Under the pieces are notes generated by a model, which ran no database searches, had not been told where the DNA came from, and worked only from the letters and a program-made list of their open reading frames with translations. From an uncultured Brachyspira sp. (GTDB lineage Bacteria > Spirochaetota > Brachyspiria > Brachyspirales > Brachyspiraceae), in the NCBI RefSeq assembly GCF_910588665.1, contig NZ_CAJUPR010000005.1:97253-161252 (forward strand): DNA of 64,000 nt, given 5' to 3'. Every line of letters begins with the position of its first letter. The stretch's first letter is position 1. The translations under genes were made by a program, and so were the position numbers. This document shows, piece by piece, positions 49,384-59,540 of this stretch.

Positions 49384-50460
49384 TTAATCAGAATATGAAG
49401 AAAGCATATCTTCCTGCTCTTTTTTAAATAAAGCGTCCGTTATTTCTGTTATTTCGCCGTCCATAAATCTATCTAGCTTATAAAGAGTAAGATTAATTCT
49501 ATGATCTGTAACCCTATTCTGCGGAAAATTATAAGTTCTTATTCTCTCGCTTCTGTCTCCAGAACCAATCTGCTCCCTTCTCTCTTTTGCTTCTTTAGCC
49601 TTTCTTTCAGCCTCTTCTTTTTCATATATTCTGGCACGGAGAACTTTTAAAGCTTTAGCCTTATTTTTATGCTGGCTCTTTTCATCTTGGCATTGAACTA
49701 CCAAACCTGTAGGTAAATGCGTAATCCTAACAGCACTGTCGGTAGTATTTACAGACTGCCCTCCAGGTCCGCTTGAGCGAAATATATCCACTCTTATATC
49801 TTCATCTTTTATAATAACATCGCTTTCCATAACTTCTGGCATAACAGCAACCGTAGAAGCAGATGTATGAATTCTTCCCCCTGATTCTGTGGCTGGTATT
49901 CTCTGCACTCTATGAGTTCCGCTTTCAAACTTTAATGTTCTGTAAGCATCTTTTCCAGATACAGAAAATATAACTTCCTTATATCCTCCAAGTTCGGTAG
50001 GGCTTGTGTCTATTATATCCATTTTTAAATTAGTTCTTTCTATAAAACGGGCGTACATTCTAAATAAATCGCCTACAAATAAAGCCGATTCATCGCCTCC
50101 TGTACCAACTCTTATTTCCACTATAATATTTTTCCCGTCATTTTTATCTTTTGGAAGAAGAAGAAGTCTTAGAGAGTTTATTATATTGTCTTTTTTTTGA
50201 TTGAGAGCATCTATCTCAATTAAAGCCATTTCTTTAATCTCTTTATCGGTTTCAGAATTATTGATCATTTCATTAGATTCTTCTATTTCTTTTAATACAA
50301 TTTTCAATTTTTTATATTCTTCAACAATATCTTCAATCTCATGTTTTTTTTTCATTAAATCCTGTATCACTCTGTTATCTTTTATATCAGCGTCATTAAG
50401 TTTTCGTACTATATCTTCATAAATATTTTCCACTAAAGAAAGTTTATCAATTATTGACAT
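49384..50460 (-). CDS. prfA: Peptide chain release factor 1
   Basis: 358 residues. PAT at 189-191 is the tripeptide anticodon that reads UAA and UAG, and GGQ at 233-235 triggers hydrolysis of peptidyl-tRNA. RF2 would have SPF instead. GGAG precedes the ATG at a rather long distance. prmC, which often follows and methylates the GGQ Gln, is not adjacent. Confidence 0.96.
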   Translation of the reverse strand: MSIIDKLSLVENIYEDIVRKLNDADIKDNRVIQDLMKKKHEIEDIVEEYKKLKIVLKEIEESNEMINNSETDKEIKEMALIEIDALNQKKDNIINSLRLLLLPKDKNDGKNIIVEIRVGTGGDESALFVGDLFRMYARFIERTNLKMDIIDTSPTELGGYKEVIFSVSGKDAYRTLKFESGTHRVQRIPATESGGRIHTSASTVAVMPEVMESDVIIKDEDIRVDIFRSSGPGGQSVNTTDSAVRITHLPTGLVVQCQDEKSQHKNKAKALKVLRARIYEKEEAERKAKEAKERREQIGSGDRSERIRTYNFPQNRVTDHRINLTLYKLDRFMDGEITEITDALFKKEQEDMLSSYSD

Positions 50461-50529
50461 AAAATAAATTTATCTCCAAAAATAATTATTAATTATATAT
50501 GAATAATAATATTTATCAACTATCTGTTA

Positions 50530-52146
50530 TTATGATACGCTTTTAAAATTGGCTTTAAAGTCTATATTAATATGCGTATAATTTGAATTAATAGAAGAAG
50601 CTATTATAATGCTGTTGGGATAACTCCAAGTTCTAAACGGTATATTAAAATTTCTTAAAATATCCTGAGATTTAGAAAACTGTATTGTAAATATATAGTT
50701 GGCATTCATATTTTTAGATATTTGATTGTTAATATATAATTCTAAAGTTTCATCGTCATAGCTATTATCTATAACGGTTTCTATAGCTTTTTCATTTTCA
50801 CTCGCAAAATAAACAGTATCTATAAAAGTATAATAAAGTATATTTACATTATTTAAATTATAAGAATATATAAAATTATTATTATAACCTCTTTCATTTT
50901 TATTTATATTAGTATATTTATCCAATAATGATATTTCAAGCTTAGGAAGTAAAGAATTATCATTTAATATATCAAATATAATTACAGGATAAATAATTTC
51001 GGATCTTTTAGATTCAATGCATGCAATAGCCGCTTCTCCGTATAAATCGTTTATAATACTCCCAAAAGAATAAACATCATTCATTTTCGTAAATAAATTA
51101 AATATTTCAGCATATAATTTATTATTATGTTTAACTTTCAAATCATTATATATAATAGGATAAAGACCCGCTAAATATGACTTTAATCCTAAATACATAA
51201 CCGTTCTTTCTTTTGATAAATATTTTTGTATATCTATTTTTCCTTCCAAACCATAAAGAGAATATTTATCGGAACCTCCATATTCATAATCTGCAAAAAT
51301 ATCGGCAATTCCGTTATTGTCATTCAATTTAATATTTCCGTATATGGTATAAACATTATTAAAATATTTAAGCGGAATAAATAATATAGAACCGCTGCAT
51401 TTATTATAATCAAATAATCTTTTATTGACATAGAAAGAAATATCAGACTTATATTTATTTTCAATATTATTGAATAATTCTATATCATTTATACCGTCCG
51501 AATAAGAATTAAAAAAATCTAATATTTTTTTTATATGATTATAATTCTTAGAAGATATTAAAAGACCTTTATAAAAACCGAAAAATAAATAAGGTTTCCC
51601 ATTGTCCAAAACATATATTTTATTTCCATTATAATTAATTTTTTTTACATTATAAGAAACATTGTCTATATTTAATTCTTTAGGATTAAAAAAAGAGCTT
51701 AATATAAATGAGTTTAATTTTCCTATATCAAAAATATAAAATATTTCAGAATTACTCAAATTACCGTTATATTCCCAAAACAGCAAAGCGGAATTTCTTT
51801 TTAATATTGGTTTAGAAGCAAGTCTTACAAAGAAATTATTATTAGTTTTTAATATGTTTGCAAATGAATCTGCAGTTTTAAGCAATAGGGAAAAGTCATA
51901 CATAGATTCATCATGCGATATTCTATAGGCATATATTGAATCTGAAAATTTAAGTATGCTTTTATCAAGACTTTTTACACTTATATAAGCAATGCTGTCT
52001 TTCGGAAGTTTTATTTCAGATATATTTTTTTTATGAAGTCCGTATGGAAAATATCCGAATATAACTAATATAAATACCGATGCAATTAGTATAATAAATA
52101 ATACAAAAAATAATTTAATTTGTCTTTGTCTTTTAATGCTTACCAT
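50530..52146 (-). CDS. Membrane-anchored protein of unknown function (DUF3352-like)
   Basis: 538 residues. One transmembrane helix (about 10-33) is followed by a long extracytoplasmic region beginning KLPKDSIAYISVKSLDKS, similar to the start of DUF3352 proteins. Repeating beta-rich segments follow (SALLFWEYNGN, KIYVLDNGKPYLFFGFYKGLL). No catalytic motif. GAGG lies before the ATG. The gene is alone between RF1 and the flavodiiron block. Confidence 0.6.
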   Translation of the reverse strand: MVSIKRQRQIKLFFVLFIILIASVFILVIFGYFPYGLHKKNISEIKLPKDSIAYISVKSLDKSILKFSDSIYAYRISHDESMYDFSLLLKTADSFANILKTNNNFFVRLASKPILKRNSALLFWEYNGNLSNSEIFYIFDIGKLNSFILSSFFNPKELNIDNVSYNVKKINYNGNKIYVLDNGKPYLFFGFYKGLLISSKNYNHIKKILDFFNSYSDGINDIELFNNIENKYKSDISFYVNKRLFDYNKCSGSILFIPLKYFNNVYTIYGNIKLNDNNGIADIFADYEYGGSDKYSLYGLEGKIDIQKYLSKERTVMYLGLKSYLAGLYPIIYNDLKVKHNNKLYAEIFNLFTKMNDVYSFGSIINDLYGEAAIACIESKRSEIIYPVIIFDILNDNSLLPKLEISLLDKYTNINKNERGYNNNFIYSYNLNNVNILYYTFIDTVYFASENEKAIETVIDNSYDDETLELYINNQISKNMNANYIFTIQFSKSQDILRNFNIPFRTWSYPNSIIIASSINSNYTHINIDFKANFKSVS

Positions 52147-52233
52147 ATAAAATTATTTCCTCAAATTATATTTATAATTAATCTCATATTTTAACATATT
52201 TATATAATAATTGATATTTGATACTACCGCTAT

Positions 52234-52270
52234 ATAAAAAATCCGATTCAAGCTGTACACCTGAATCGGA
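52234..52270 (-). terminator. Terminator after the flavodiiron gene
   Basis: TCCGATTCA (52242-52250) pairs with TGAATCGGA (52262-52270). On the minus strand the stem runs into a T-rich tail (A run near 52236-52241). Confidence 0.9.
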
Positions 52271-52295
52271 CTTTATTAAAACAATATATTAAATA

Positions 52296-53510
52296 TTATT
52301 TATTCATAGATTCAACTATAGCATCAACTAAAGCATCAACTTCGCCCATATTAGCAGCTTTCATAGAAGAAGAAACAGAAACCTGAGCATCTAATATTTC
52401 GCATTGTTTCAAATTATTTTCAATAAACTCCTGCATTAAAGCACCTGATTTAGGAGCCCAAGAACCATTTTCAATGATAGCAAATTTACGCTTCTGAAGA
52501 TTTAAGAATCTCATATGATCCAAATAATCATGCATAGGCGGATAAATATTTAAGTTATATGTAACGGAAGCCAACACAACATGACTTAGTTTGAATGTAT
52601 GAGAAATTAACCAAGAAACATCAGTGCTGGATACATCGCACATAGTAATATTAGTAACGCCTTTTTCAGCTAATTTACAAGCCAATACTCCAACTAAATT
52701 TTCAGTGTTTCCATACATAGACGCATAAGCAATTAATACGCCTTTTTCTTCAGGCTCATAAGTACTCCATTTGTTGTACTTATCAAGAATATAACCTAAA
52801 TTACTTCTCCAAATAGGTCCATGCAAAGGACAGAACATTTTAATTTTATCAATGATTCCGCCTGCTTTTTTAAGCAAATGCTGAACCTGAGGACCATATT
52901 TACCAACAATATTAGTATAATATCTTCTAGCCTCGTCAAGCCAATCTCTGTCAAAGTTAACTTCATCATTGAATAATCTTCCGCCTAAAGCTATAAAAGA
53001 ACCGAAAGCATCGGCAGAGAATAATACTCCATTAGTAGTATCAAAACTAACCATAGCCTCAGGCCAGTGAACCATCTGAGCGGCAACAAAAGCTATTTCA
53101 TGTTTGCCGAATTTTCTTGTATCGCCTTCTTTTACTATATCTTTTTTATCTTCAGGAATAGTAAATCCGAATTGATCCATAAACATAAAAGCTTTTTCAG
53201 TAGATATAACTTTAGTTTCAGGGTGTCTTAATAATACCTCATCTAAAGAAGCGGCATGATCAGGCTCCATATGATTAATTATCATATAGTCAAGTTTTTT
53301 ACCATTTAAAACATATTCTAAATTATCTAAGAATTGTCTGCAAACAGCCCAATCAACAGTATCAAAAAGAACTGTTTTTTCATCTAAAAGAACATAAGAG
53401 TTATAAGAAACACCTGTAGTCAAAGGGTGTACATTTTCAAATAGAGACAAACGATGTTCATTCGCTCCAACCCAATATAAGTTTTCAGTAACTTTTCTAA
53501 CGCAATGCAT
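52296..53510 (-). CDS. Flavodiiron protein (FprA-type A flavoprotein)
   Basis: 404 residues, the standard size. The beta-lactamase-like domain has the HxExDH metal motif at 80-85 (HMEPDH) and the later His and Asp ligands (VHWPEA, SADAFGS, CPLHGP). The C-terminal flavodoxin domain has YASMYGNTEN near 263, the FMN loop. It reduces O2 to water (or NO to N2O), taking electrons from rubredoxin. Located 27 bases after a gene whose product ends in rubredoxin. AGGAGG precedes the ATG. Confidence 0.94.
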   Translation of the reverse strand: MHCVRKVTENLYWVGANEHRLSLFENVHPLTTGVSYNSYVLLDEKTVLFDTVDWAVCRQFLDNLEYVLNGKKLDYMIINHMEPDHAASLDEVLLRHPETKVISTEKAFMFMDQFGFTIPEDKKDIVKEGDTRKFGKHEIAFVAAQMVHWPEAMVSFDTTNGVLFSADAFGSFIALGGRLFNDEVNFDRDWLDEARRYYTNIVGKYGPQVQHLLKKAGGIIDKIKMFCPLHGPIWRSNLGYILDKYNKWSTYEPEEKGVLIAYASMYGNTENLVGVLACKLAEKGVTNITMCDVSSTDVSWLISHTFKLSHVVLASVTYNLNIYPPMHDYLDHMRFLNLQKRKFAIIENGSWAPKSGALMQEFIENNLKQCEILDAQVSVSSSMKAANMGEVDALVDAIVESMNK

Positions 53511-53537
53511 TATTTTCCTCCTTATTTATTATTTAAT

Positions 53538-55457
53538 TTAAGCTTTAATAAAATTAGCTTTCTCTTCGCTACATTCAGGACATGCCCATTCATCAGGAAG
53601 AGATGTAAAGTCTGTGCCCGGAGCTATTTCAGACTCAGGATCTCCGATAAATGGATTATATTCATAACCACAACCAAGACATACATAAATTTTAGGTAAT
53701 TCAATTGTTCTCTTAGGAGTGATTTTTTTCATTTTTTTGTATGGTACTTCTGCAGGTTTTTTAGCGCCTGTATCAAGAGCTTTAGTCAATAAAGGAAGAA
53801 TCTCTTTAACATCGCCAACAATACCGTAGTCAGCATTTTTGAATATTTTAGCAGATGATTTTGTATTAATAGCAACTATAATAGATGCATTTTTAATACC
53901 TTTTAAGTGCTGGTTAGCGCCTGAAATACCGCAAGCTATATATAAGTTACCGTTGAATTTCTGACCTGACATACCAACATATCTTATGATAGGCAAGTAT
54001 TTCAATTCTTCAGCAACAGGACGAGAACATCCTATAGCAGCACCTGCAGCTTTAGCCAAATCTTCAACAAGCTTCATATTTTCTTTGCCGCCTATACCTT
54101 TACCTGCGCTTACCACTCTTTCAGCATTAACAATAGGAGTATTAATATCAATACCTACAGAGAAATCGATTCCGTCTTTCTTAAGAGCTGCTACTAAAGA
54201 ATCAACTTTATCCTGAGCTGAACCTTCTTTGAAGATGATATTTCTTCTTTCGCCTGTAATAGGACCTTTCTTAGCCATAGGACCTGCAACAGCGGCTGCA
54301 GATTTAGGCATTTTACCAAGTATAGATGCAGAAATAACAACTTTTTGTATTTCGCTTGTACCTTCATAAATAGTACAAATTTTAGCATCGCGGTAAGCTC
54401 TTTCTACGATATAAGCACCTTTAATATAACCGTTACCGCCATGTATCTGAAGTGCTTGATTTACAACTTCCAAGCCTATTTCAGAAGCGTATAATTTAGC
54501 CATAGCAGATTCTGTACCATAAGGTTCATGTCTGTCTTTCATAGCAGCCGCACTGTATATAAGAAGTCTTGCAGCGCGTAATTTAGTAGCCATATCGGCA
54601 AGCTTGAAAGCAATAGCCTGCTGCTGAGCTATAGGGCGTCCGAACTGTATTCTATCTTTAGAATAAGCTACAGCAGCCTCGTAAGCACCTTGAGCAATAC
54701 CTAATGCCTGAGCGGCAATACCTATACGGCCTCCGTCAAGAGTCTGCATAGCAATTTTGAATCCCTGACCTTCTTTACCAAGCAAATTCTCTTTAGGAAC
54801 TTTAACATTATCAAAAAGCAATTGAGCAGTTGCAGAAGAGCGGATACCCATTTTATCATATTTTTCACCGAATTCAAAACCTTCCCATCCTTTTTCTACT
54901 ATGAAAGCGCTTACGCCTTTTAAACCTATACCAGGAGTGGTAACAGCAAATACTACATAAGTGTCAGCTTCCATACCGTTAGTAATGAATATTTTTTCAC
55001 CGCTTAATAAATAATGATCGCCTTTAAGTTCTGCAGTAGTTTCAGTACCGCCTGCATCAGAACCTGCTTCAGGCTCAGTCAAACCGAATGCTCCTATTTT
55101 TTCACCTTTTGCAAGAGGAACTAAATACTTTTTCTTTTGTTCTTCTGTACCAAAAGCATAAATAGGATAAGATCCTAAAGAACAATGAGCTGATAAAGTT
55201 ACACCTATACTGCCGTCAACTCTTGAAAGCTCTTCTACAGCTATAGCATAGGCAATATTATCAAATCCTGCTCCGCCGTATTTTGTTTCAAAAGGCAGTC
55301 CCATAATATCTAATTTAGCTTTACCCAATTCTTTTACAGCTTCTTTTGGAAATTTACCTGTTTGATCAAGCTCATGTGCCATTGGAGTAATTACTTCTTC
55401 AGCCCATGCTCTTATTTTAGCACGAAGTTGTTCATGCTGCTCTGTTGTTTTAAACAT
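53538..55457 (-). CDS. Acyl-CoA dehydrogenase / EtfA FAD domain / rubredoxin fusion
   Basis: 639 residues in three parts. Residues 1-385 are an acyl-CoA dehydrogenase with FGLTEPEAGSD (124-134), TLDGGRIGIAAQ (239-250) and catalytic Glu365 (IYEGTSEIQ). Residues about 440-560 match the EtfA FAD-binding domain (GKGIGGKENMKLVE at 452-465, IGCSRPVAEE, GISGANQHLKG at 510-520). Residues 590-639 are rubredoxin with Cys593, 596, 626 and 629. The EtfA N-terminal domain and any EtfB are absent. Related fusions occur in anaerobes. The substrate is probably butyryl-CoA (by context). AAAGGAG precedes the ATG. The flavodiiron gene follows after 27 bases. Confidence 0.92.
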   Translation of the reverse strand: MFKTTEQHEQLRAKIRAWAEEVITPMAHELDQTGKFPKEAVKELGKAKLDIMGLPFETKYGGAGFDNIAYAIAVEELSRVDGSIGVTLSAHCSLGSYPIYAFGTEEQKKKYLVPLAKGEKIGAFGLTEPEAGSDAGGTETTAELKGDHYLLSGEKIFITNGMEADTYVVFAVTTPGIGLKGVSAFIVEKGWEGFEFGEKYDKMGIRSSATAQLLFDNVKVPKENLLGKEGQGFKIAMQTLDGGRIGIAAQALGIAQGAYEAAVAYSKDRIQFGRPIAQQQAIAFKLADMATKLRAARLLIYSAAAMKDRHEPYGTESAMAKLYASEIGLEVVNQALQIHGGNGYIKGAYIVERAYRDAKICTIYEGTSEIQKVVISASILGKMPKSAAAVAGPMAKKGPITGERRNIIFKEGSAQDKVDSLVAALKKDGIDFSVGIDINTPIVNAERVVSAGKGIGGKENMKLVEDLAKAAGAAIGCSRPVAEELKYLPIIRYVGMSGQKFNGNLYIACGISGANQHLKGIKNASIIVAINTKSSAKIFKNADYGIVGDVKEILPLLTKALDTGAKKPAEVPYKKMKKITPKRTIELPKIYVCLGCGYEYNPFIGDPESEIAPGTDFTSLPDEWACPECSEEKANFIKA

Positions 55458-55530
55458 TTGCTTCTCCTTTAATATTTTTATTTAATTAATAGTATACAAA
55501 ATGATGATAAACTTTCAAATTTATTTAAAA

Positions 55531-56877
55531 TTATTTGTTGCTTTTTCTCCAAATTTTTGCTTTTTCAGCTTCTTTAATTAATCCGTCTCTTAAATTAGGA
55601 TGAGCTATAGATATTAAAGCTTCAGCTCTCTGCCAAGTGGTTAATCCTTTTAAATTTACTTTACCGTATTCAGTTACCACATAATGAGTATTAGCTCTTG
55701 TATCTGTAATTATAGTACCATTAGTAAAGCTTGGAACTATTCTTGATTTTAACTGTCCGTCTTTTCCAGTTACAGTTGAAGATAAACATATAAAGCTTTT
55801 GCCGCCTTTAGACAAATAAGCGCCTAATACAAAGTCAAGTTGTCCGCCTGCTCCGCTTATATGCTTAAAACCTGTCGACTCTGCACTTACCTGACCAAAC
55901 AAGTCTATCTCAACCGCATTATTTATTGACATAAAATTATCAATGGAAGATATCACTCTTACATCATTAGTATAATCCACAGGAGCTGATAAGCATTGAG
56001 GATTATTATGTATATAATCATAAAGTTTTTTAGTACCAGCACCAAATGCATAAGTTTGTCTGCCTTTATCTATATTCTTTTTAGAGCCTGTTATTTTTCC
56101 AGCCAAAGATATATCAACAAAAGCATCAACATACATTTCTGTATGAACGCCTAAATCTTTCAAATCAGACTGCGCTATTAATGAGCCTACAGCATTAGGC
56201 ATACCTCCTATACCTAACTGCAAACAAGCTCCGTTCGGTATTTCTTCAACTATAAGTTTGGCAACTGTTTTATCTACTTCGCTGGCTCCGCCTGCAGGCA
56301 TTTCTTTTATAGAAGGATTGCTTCCCTCAACTATCATATTCACCTGATTAATATGCACTGCTTCCCCGCCTATATAGCTTGCTCCTAAGCATTTAGGCAT
56401 ATTTTTATTAACTTCCACTATAACGCATTTACATCTTTCTATCATAGCCTGCATATGAGAAGCATTAGGACCGAAATTGAAATAACCGTTTTCATCCATT
56501 TCTGATACTTGGAACATTGCAACATCTATACCTCTATGCAAATCTCTGTAATATCTAGGCATTTCAGAATAACGAATAGGATCATAAAAACAAAAACCTC
56601 TGTCTACCGCTTTTCTTTCTAAGCCTGACATATGCCATGAATTCCATGTTATATGTTTTTCAGGATTCTCTATTTTGAAAATCTCAGGCTCCCACATTAA
56701 TATGCCGCCTCTAAAATTAAGATCTGTTAATTCAGGCAACCTTTTTGCTAAAGCTTTATCTAATTCCACCGCTGTAGCAACTGTCCAGCCGTAATCAATC
56801 CAATCACCCGATTTTACTACTTTCACCGCTTCATCGGCTGTTGTTAATTTTTGTTTGTATAGTGTTTTAAAATCCAT
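55531..56877 (-). CDS. Acetyl-CoA hydrolase/CoA-transferase family, butyryl-CoA:acetate or 4-hydroxybutyrate type
   Basis: 448 residues. QLGIGGMPNAVG (220-231), the catalytic Glu247 in GVHTEM, and SGAGGQLDF identify the family I CoA-transferase fold. These enzymes swap CoA between acetate and butyryl-CoA (or hydroxybutyryl-CoA) and yield ATP-coupled acetate/butyrate metabolism; the acceptor is inferred. The acyl-CoA dehydrogenase fusion follows 73 bases later. GAGGT lies before the ATG. Confidence 0.9.
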   Translation of the reverse strand: MDFKTLYKQKLTTADEAVKVVKSGDWIDYGWTVATAVELDKALAKRLPELTDLNFRGGILMWEPEIFKIENPEKHITWNSWHMSGLERKAVDRGFCFYDPIRYSEMPRYYRDLHRGIDVAMFQVSEMDENGYFNFGPNASHMQAMIERCKCVIVEVNKNMPKCLGASYIGGEAVHINQVNMIVEGSNPSIKEMPAGGASEVDKTVAKLIVEEIPNGACLQLGIGGMPNAVGSLIAQSDLKDLGVHTEMYVDAFVDISLAGKITGSKKNIDKGRQTYAFGAGTKKLYDYIHNNPQCLSAPVDYTNDVRVISSIDNFMSINNAVEIDLFGQVSAESTGFKHISGAGGQLDFVLGAYLSKGGKSFICLSSTVTGKDGQLKSRIVPSFTNGTIITDTRANTHYVVTEYGKVNLKGLTTWQRAEALISIAHPNLRDGLIKEAEKAKIWRKSNK

Positions 56878-57108
56878 AAAAAACTACCTCATTTAATATT
56901 TTTGAATAAATTATTGTTACTTTAATACACTCTAGTATAGTAAAATAAAATTCAATTGTCAATTAAATTTATATATAATTATTTTTTTTATTCTAATTTA
57001 TTTTTTAATATAAACAGTAATATACCTTAATAATAAATAATCGGCTTATAAGACAAACCGCAAATATAAAATATTTTTAAACAAAAGTGTGTACATATTA
57101 TGAAAAAA

Positions 57109-57672
57109 TTATTTTTTTATATTTCTGTAATGATGAAGAAAAATATCATAAGGATAAAACTTAAAAGAATCGCTGTAAACATTATCAATTAAATTCTTTA
57201 TTAAATTAAGTTTTTCTTTAAATGATTTATCTTTATCTGCTATTTTACTGAGTTCAAATAAAAAAGATTTTCTTACTATCTTCATAAAAATACTTATTCT
57301 TATCATCTCATCAAAAAAATATCCGCTTGGTATTCTCATCATGTTGATAATAAAAAAGAAAATAGATAGAAAATAAAGAACTGAGGCTATTCTAAGAAAA
57401 TATGCAATAGTAAAATCTACACCCGCTTTATCAAGATAAATACCAAAAACAGTATAATACTCTCCTCTTGAGTTTAAAGCCTGAATTATGAGTATGGCTA
57501 AAAAATACGGAATTAAATGCATCAGCCTTTTTACAGTTCTATAAATTGATTTAGTAATTATTATATTAATGATAAAAAGAGCTGCCGAAATATATATCAG
57601 AAGATTAATTTTTATAAAAAATATAGCTATTAATATAAATAAAGCTGAAACAGCAGAAAATATATAAAGCAT
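57109..57672 (-). CDS. Integral membrane protein of unknown function
   Basis: 187 residues with about five transmembrane helices and a basic loop (RTVKRLMH). A remote look of EcfT/CbiQ proteins is noted, but no conserved ABC-coupling motif is visible, so no function is claimed. Its ATG overlaps the EF-P stop by one base (TAATG), so they are cotranslated. Confidence 0.65.
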   Translation of the reverse strand: MLYIFSAVSALFILIAIFFIKINLLIYISAALFIINIIITKSIYRTVKRLMHLIPYFLAILIIQALNSRGEYYTVFGIYLDKAGVDFTIAYFLRIASVLYFLSIFFFIINMMRIPSGYFFDEMIRISIFMKIVRKSFLFELSKIADKDKSFKEKLNLIKNLIDNVYSDSFKFYPYDIFLHHYRNIKK

Positions 57673-58235
57673 TATTTATTTACACGCTCAACATAACTAT
57701 CATCTCTTGTATCAACTTTAATTTTATCACCTATATTAATAAATAAAGGCACATTCACCTCAATACCTGTTTCAAGTTTTGCAGGTTTTAAAGTGGAGCC
57801 TGTAGTATCTCCTTTAAATCCGGGCTCGGTATAAGCAACTTCAAGCACCACATGTATAGGAAAGCGTACAGCAGTAACATCATCATTAATATACTGCAAA
57901 TCAACTTCACTGTTGTCAAGCAAATAATATCTGCTGTCGCCTAGTATGCCTACATCAACAGAAACTTGCTCATAATTATCCAGTATCATAAATATATAAT
58001 TACTGCCGTCTTCATAAAGATATTGAGCTTTTTTATATGATAAATCAGCCTCTTCAACACTTTCGGTAGAAGAAAAAGTCTTTTCTATCATATTTCCTTT
58101 AAGCATATTTTTTAACTTTGTTTTCACATTTGCTTTTCTCTGCTGTGCCCTGTGAAAGTGCGCATCCACTACCAAATATGTTTCTCCGTCTAAAATTATA
58201 GCATCGCCTTTTCTTAAATCATTTACAGGTAACAT
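57672..58235 (-). CDS. efp: Elongation factor P with atypical loop
   Basis: 187 residues, full length, three beta-barrel domains (ending GDKIKVDT). The first-domain loop that reads PGKG in E. coli, with Lys34, here reads RAQQRK (29-34), so the modified position falls on Gln32. EF-P helps ribosomes through proline stretches. AGGAG precedes the ATG. The next gene downstream overlaps its stop by one base. Confidence 0.92.
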   Translation of the reverse strand: MLPVNDLRKGDAIILDGETYLVVDAHFHRAQQRKANVKTKLKNMLKGNMIEKTFSSTESVEEADLSYKKAQYLYEDGSNYIFMILDNYEQVSVDVGILGDSRYYLLDNSEVDLQYINDDVTAVRFPIHVVLEVAYTEPGFKGDTTGSTLKPAKLETGIEVNVPLFINIGDKIKVDTRDDSYVERVNK

Positions 58236-58301
58236 TAAAAACTCCTAAAAAAATTTTATTTTTAATAGAAATTATATTTCTTTAATATTTGTTGTAATTT
58301 A

Positions 58302-59540
58302 TTATTCCGTATCCGCTTTTCCCAATTTATTTTCAACATATTCTTTATTTAATTCAAATATCTGATTTTCTTTACCATCGTTATTAGGCATCTCATACAT
58401 AGCGTCAAGCATAACCCTTTCAAATAAAGCCCTTAAGCCTCTTGCCCCTGTATGCTCCTCCATAGTTTTTTTCACTATTGCTTTCAAAGCATCATCATCT
58501 ATTTTTAATTCTATATTATCATAAGAAAATAATTTTTTATACTGCTTAGTCAAAGCATTCTTAGGCTCTCTCAATATCTGCAGCAGCTCTTCTTCTTTTA
58601 GCTCTTCCAAAGTGGCTATTACAGGAAGCCTGCCTATAAGTTCGGGTATAAGTCCGTATTTAACCAAATCTTCTGTAGAAATATTTTTCATTATCTCATC
58701 ATAATTAAGATTATCCATAGAATTAACTTCGGCTGCAAAACCCAAGCCTTTTTTTGATGTACGTTCTGCAATAGATTTTTCTATATCTATGAAAGCTCCT
58801 CCGCATATAAAAAGTATATTGGAAGTATCTATATGCAGATTATCCTGATGAGGATGTTTTCTTCCTCCATGCGGGGGAACTGTAGCAACAGTACCTTCTA
58901 TAATCTTTAATAAAGCCTGCTGTACTCCTTCGCCAGACACATCTCTTGTTATAGAACGGGATTCGCTTTTACGGGAAATTTTATCTATCTCATCAATATA
59001 TATTATTCCTTTTTCCGCTGATTTTATATCTCCGTCAGCATTCTGTATAAGTCTAAGTAAAATATTCTCAACATCGTCTCCCACATAGCCTGCCTCTGTA
59101 ACGGTAGTGGCATCTGCAATTGCAAAAGGTATATTCAATGTTTTAGCTAAAGTACGGGCTAATAATGTTTTTCCGCTTCCAGTAGGACCTATTAAAAGTA
59201 TATTGGATTTTTCTATTTCAACATCATCTTCGGTATTTTGAGTTATTCTTTTATAATGATTATAAACGGCTACGGATAAAACTTTTTTAGCATAATTCTG
59301 TCCTATCACATAATCATCAAGCAAAGATTTAATTTGCTTTGGAGGAAGTATTTTTATTTCATAATCTTTTTTTTCTTTAGATTTTTTATTTTGCATATTT
59401 ATGCTGAAATAATCATTCGCTATAGCAGAACAATCGGAACATAAATAACCTTCATTGCCCTCAATATATCGGCTTAATTCTTTTAATTCTCTTCCGCATA
59501 GAGAACAAACTTCTTTTTTATCATTATTCTTTTTAGACAT
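58302..59540 (-). CDS. clpX: ATP-dependent Clp protease ATPase ClpX
   Basis: 412 residues. N-terminal zinc finger Cys12, 15, 34 and 37; Walker A GPTGSGKT at 118-125; Walker B IIYIDEID; the LIGRLP and HTGARGLR sensor motifs follow. It unfolds ssrA-tagged and other proteins for ClpP. GGAG precedes the ATG. It follows clpP after 112 bases on the same strand; a TTGCAA/TAGAAT pair lies in between but too close to the ATG to be a convincing promoter. Confidence 0.96.
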   Translation of the reverse strand: MSKKNNDKKEVCSLCGRELKELSRYIEGNEGYLCSDCSAIANDYFSINMQNKKSKEKKDYEIKILPPKQIKSLLDDYVIGQNYAKKVLSVAVYNHYKRITQNTEDDVEIEKSNILLIGPTGSGKTLLARTLAKTLNIPFAIADATTVTEAGYVGDDVENILLRLIQNADGDIKSAEKGIIYIDEIDKISRKSESRSITRDVSGEGVQQALLKIIEGTVATVPPHGGRKHPHQDNLHIDTSNILFICGGAFIDIEKSIAERTSKKGLGFAAEVNSMDNLNYDEIMKNISTEDLVKYGLIPELIGRLPVIATLEELKEEELLQILREPKNALTKQYKKLFSYDNIELKIDDDALKAIVKKTMEEHTGARGLRALFERVMLDAMYEMPNNDGKENQIFELNKEYVENKLGKADTE

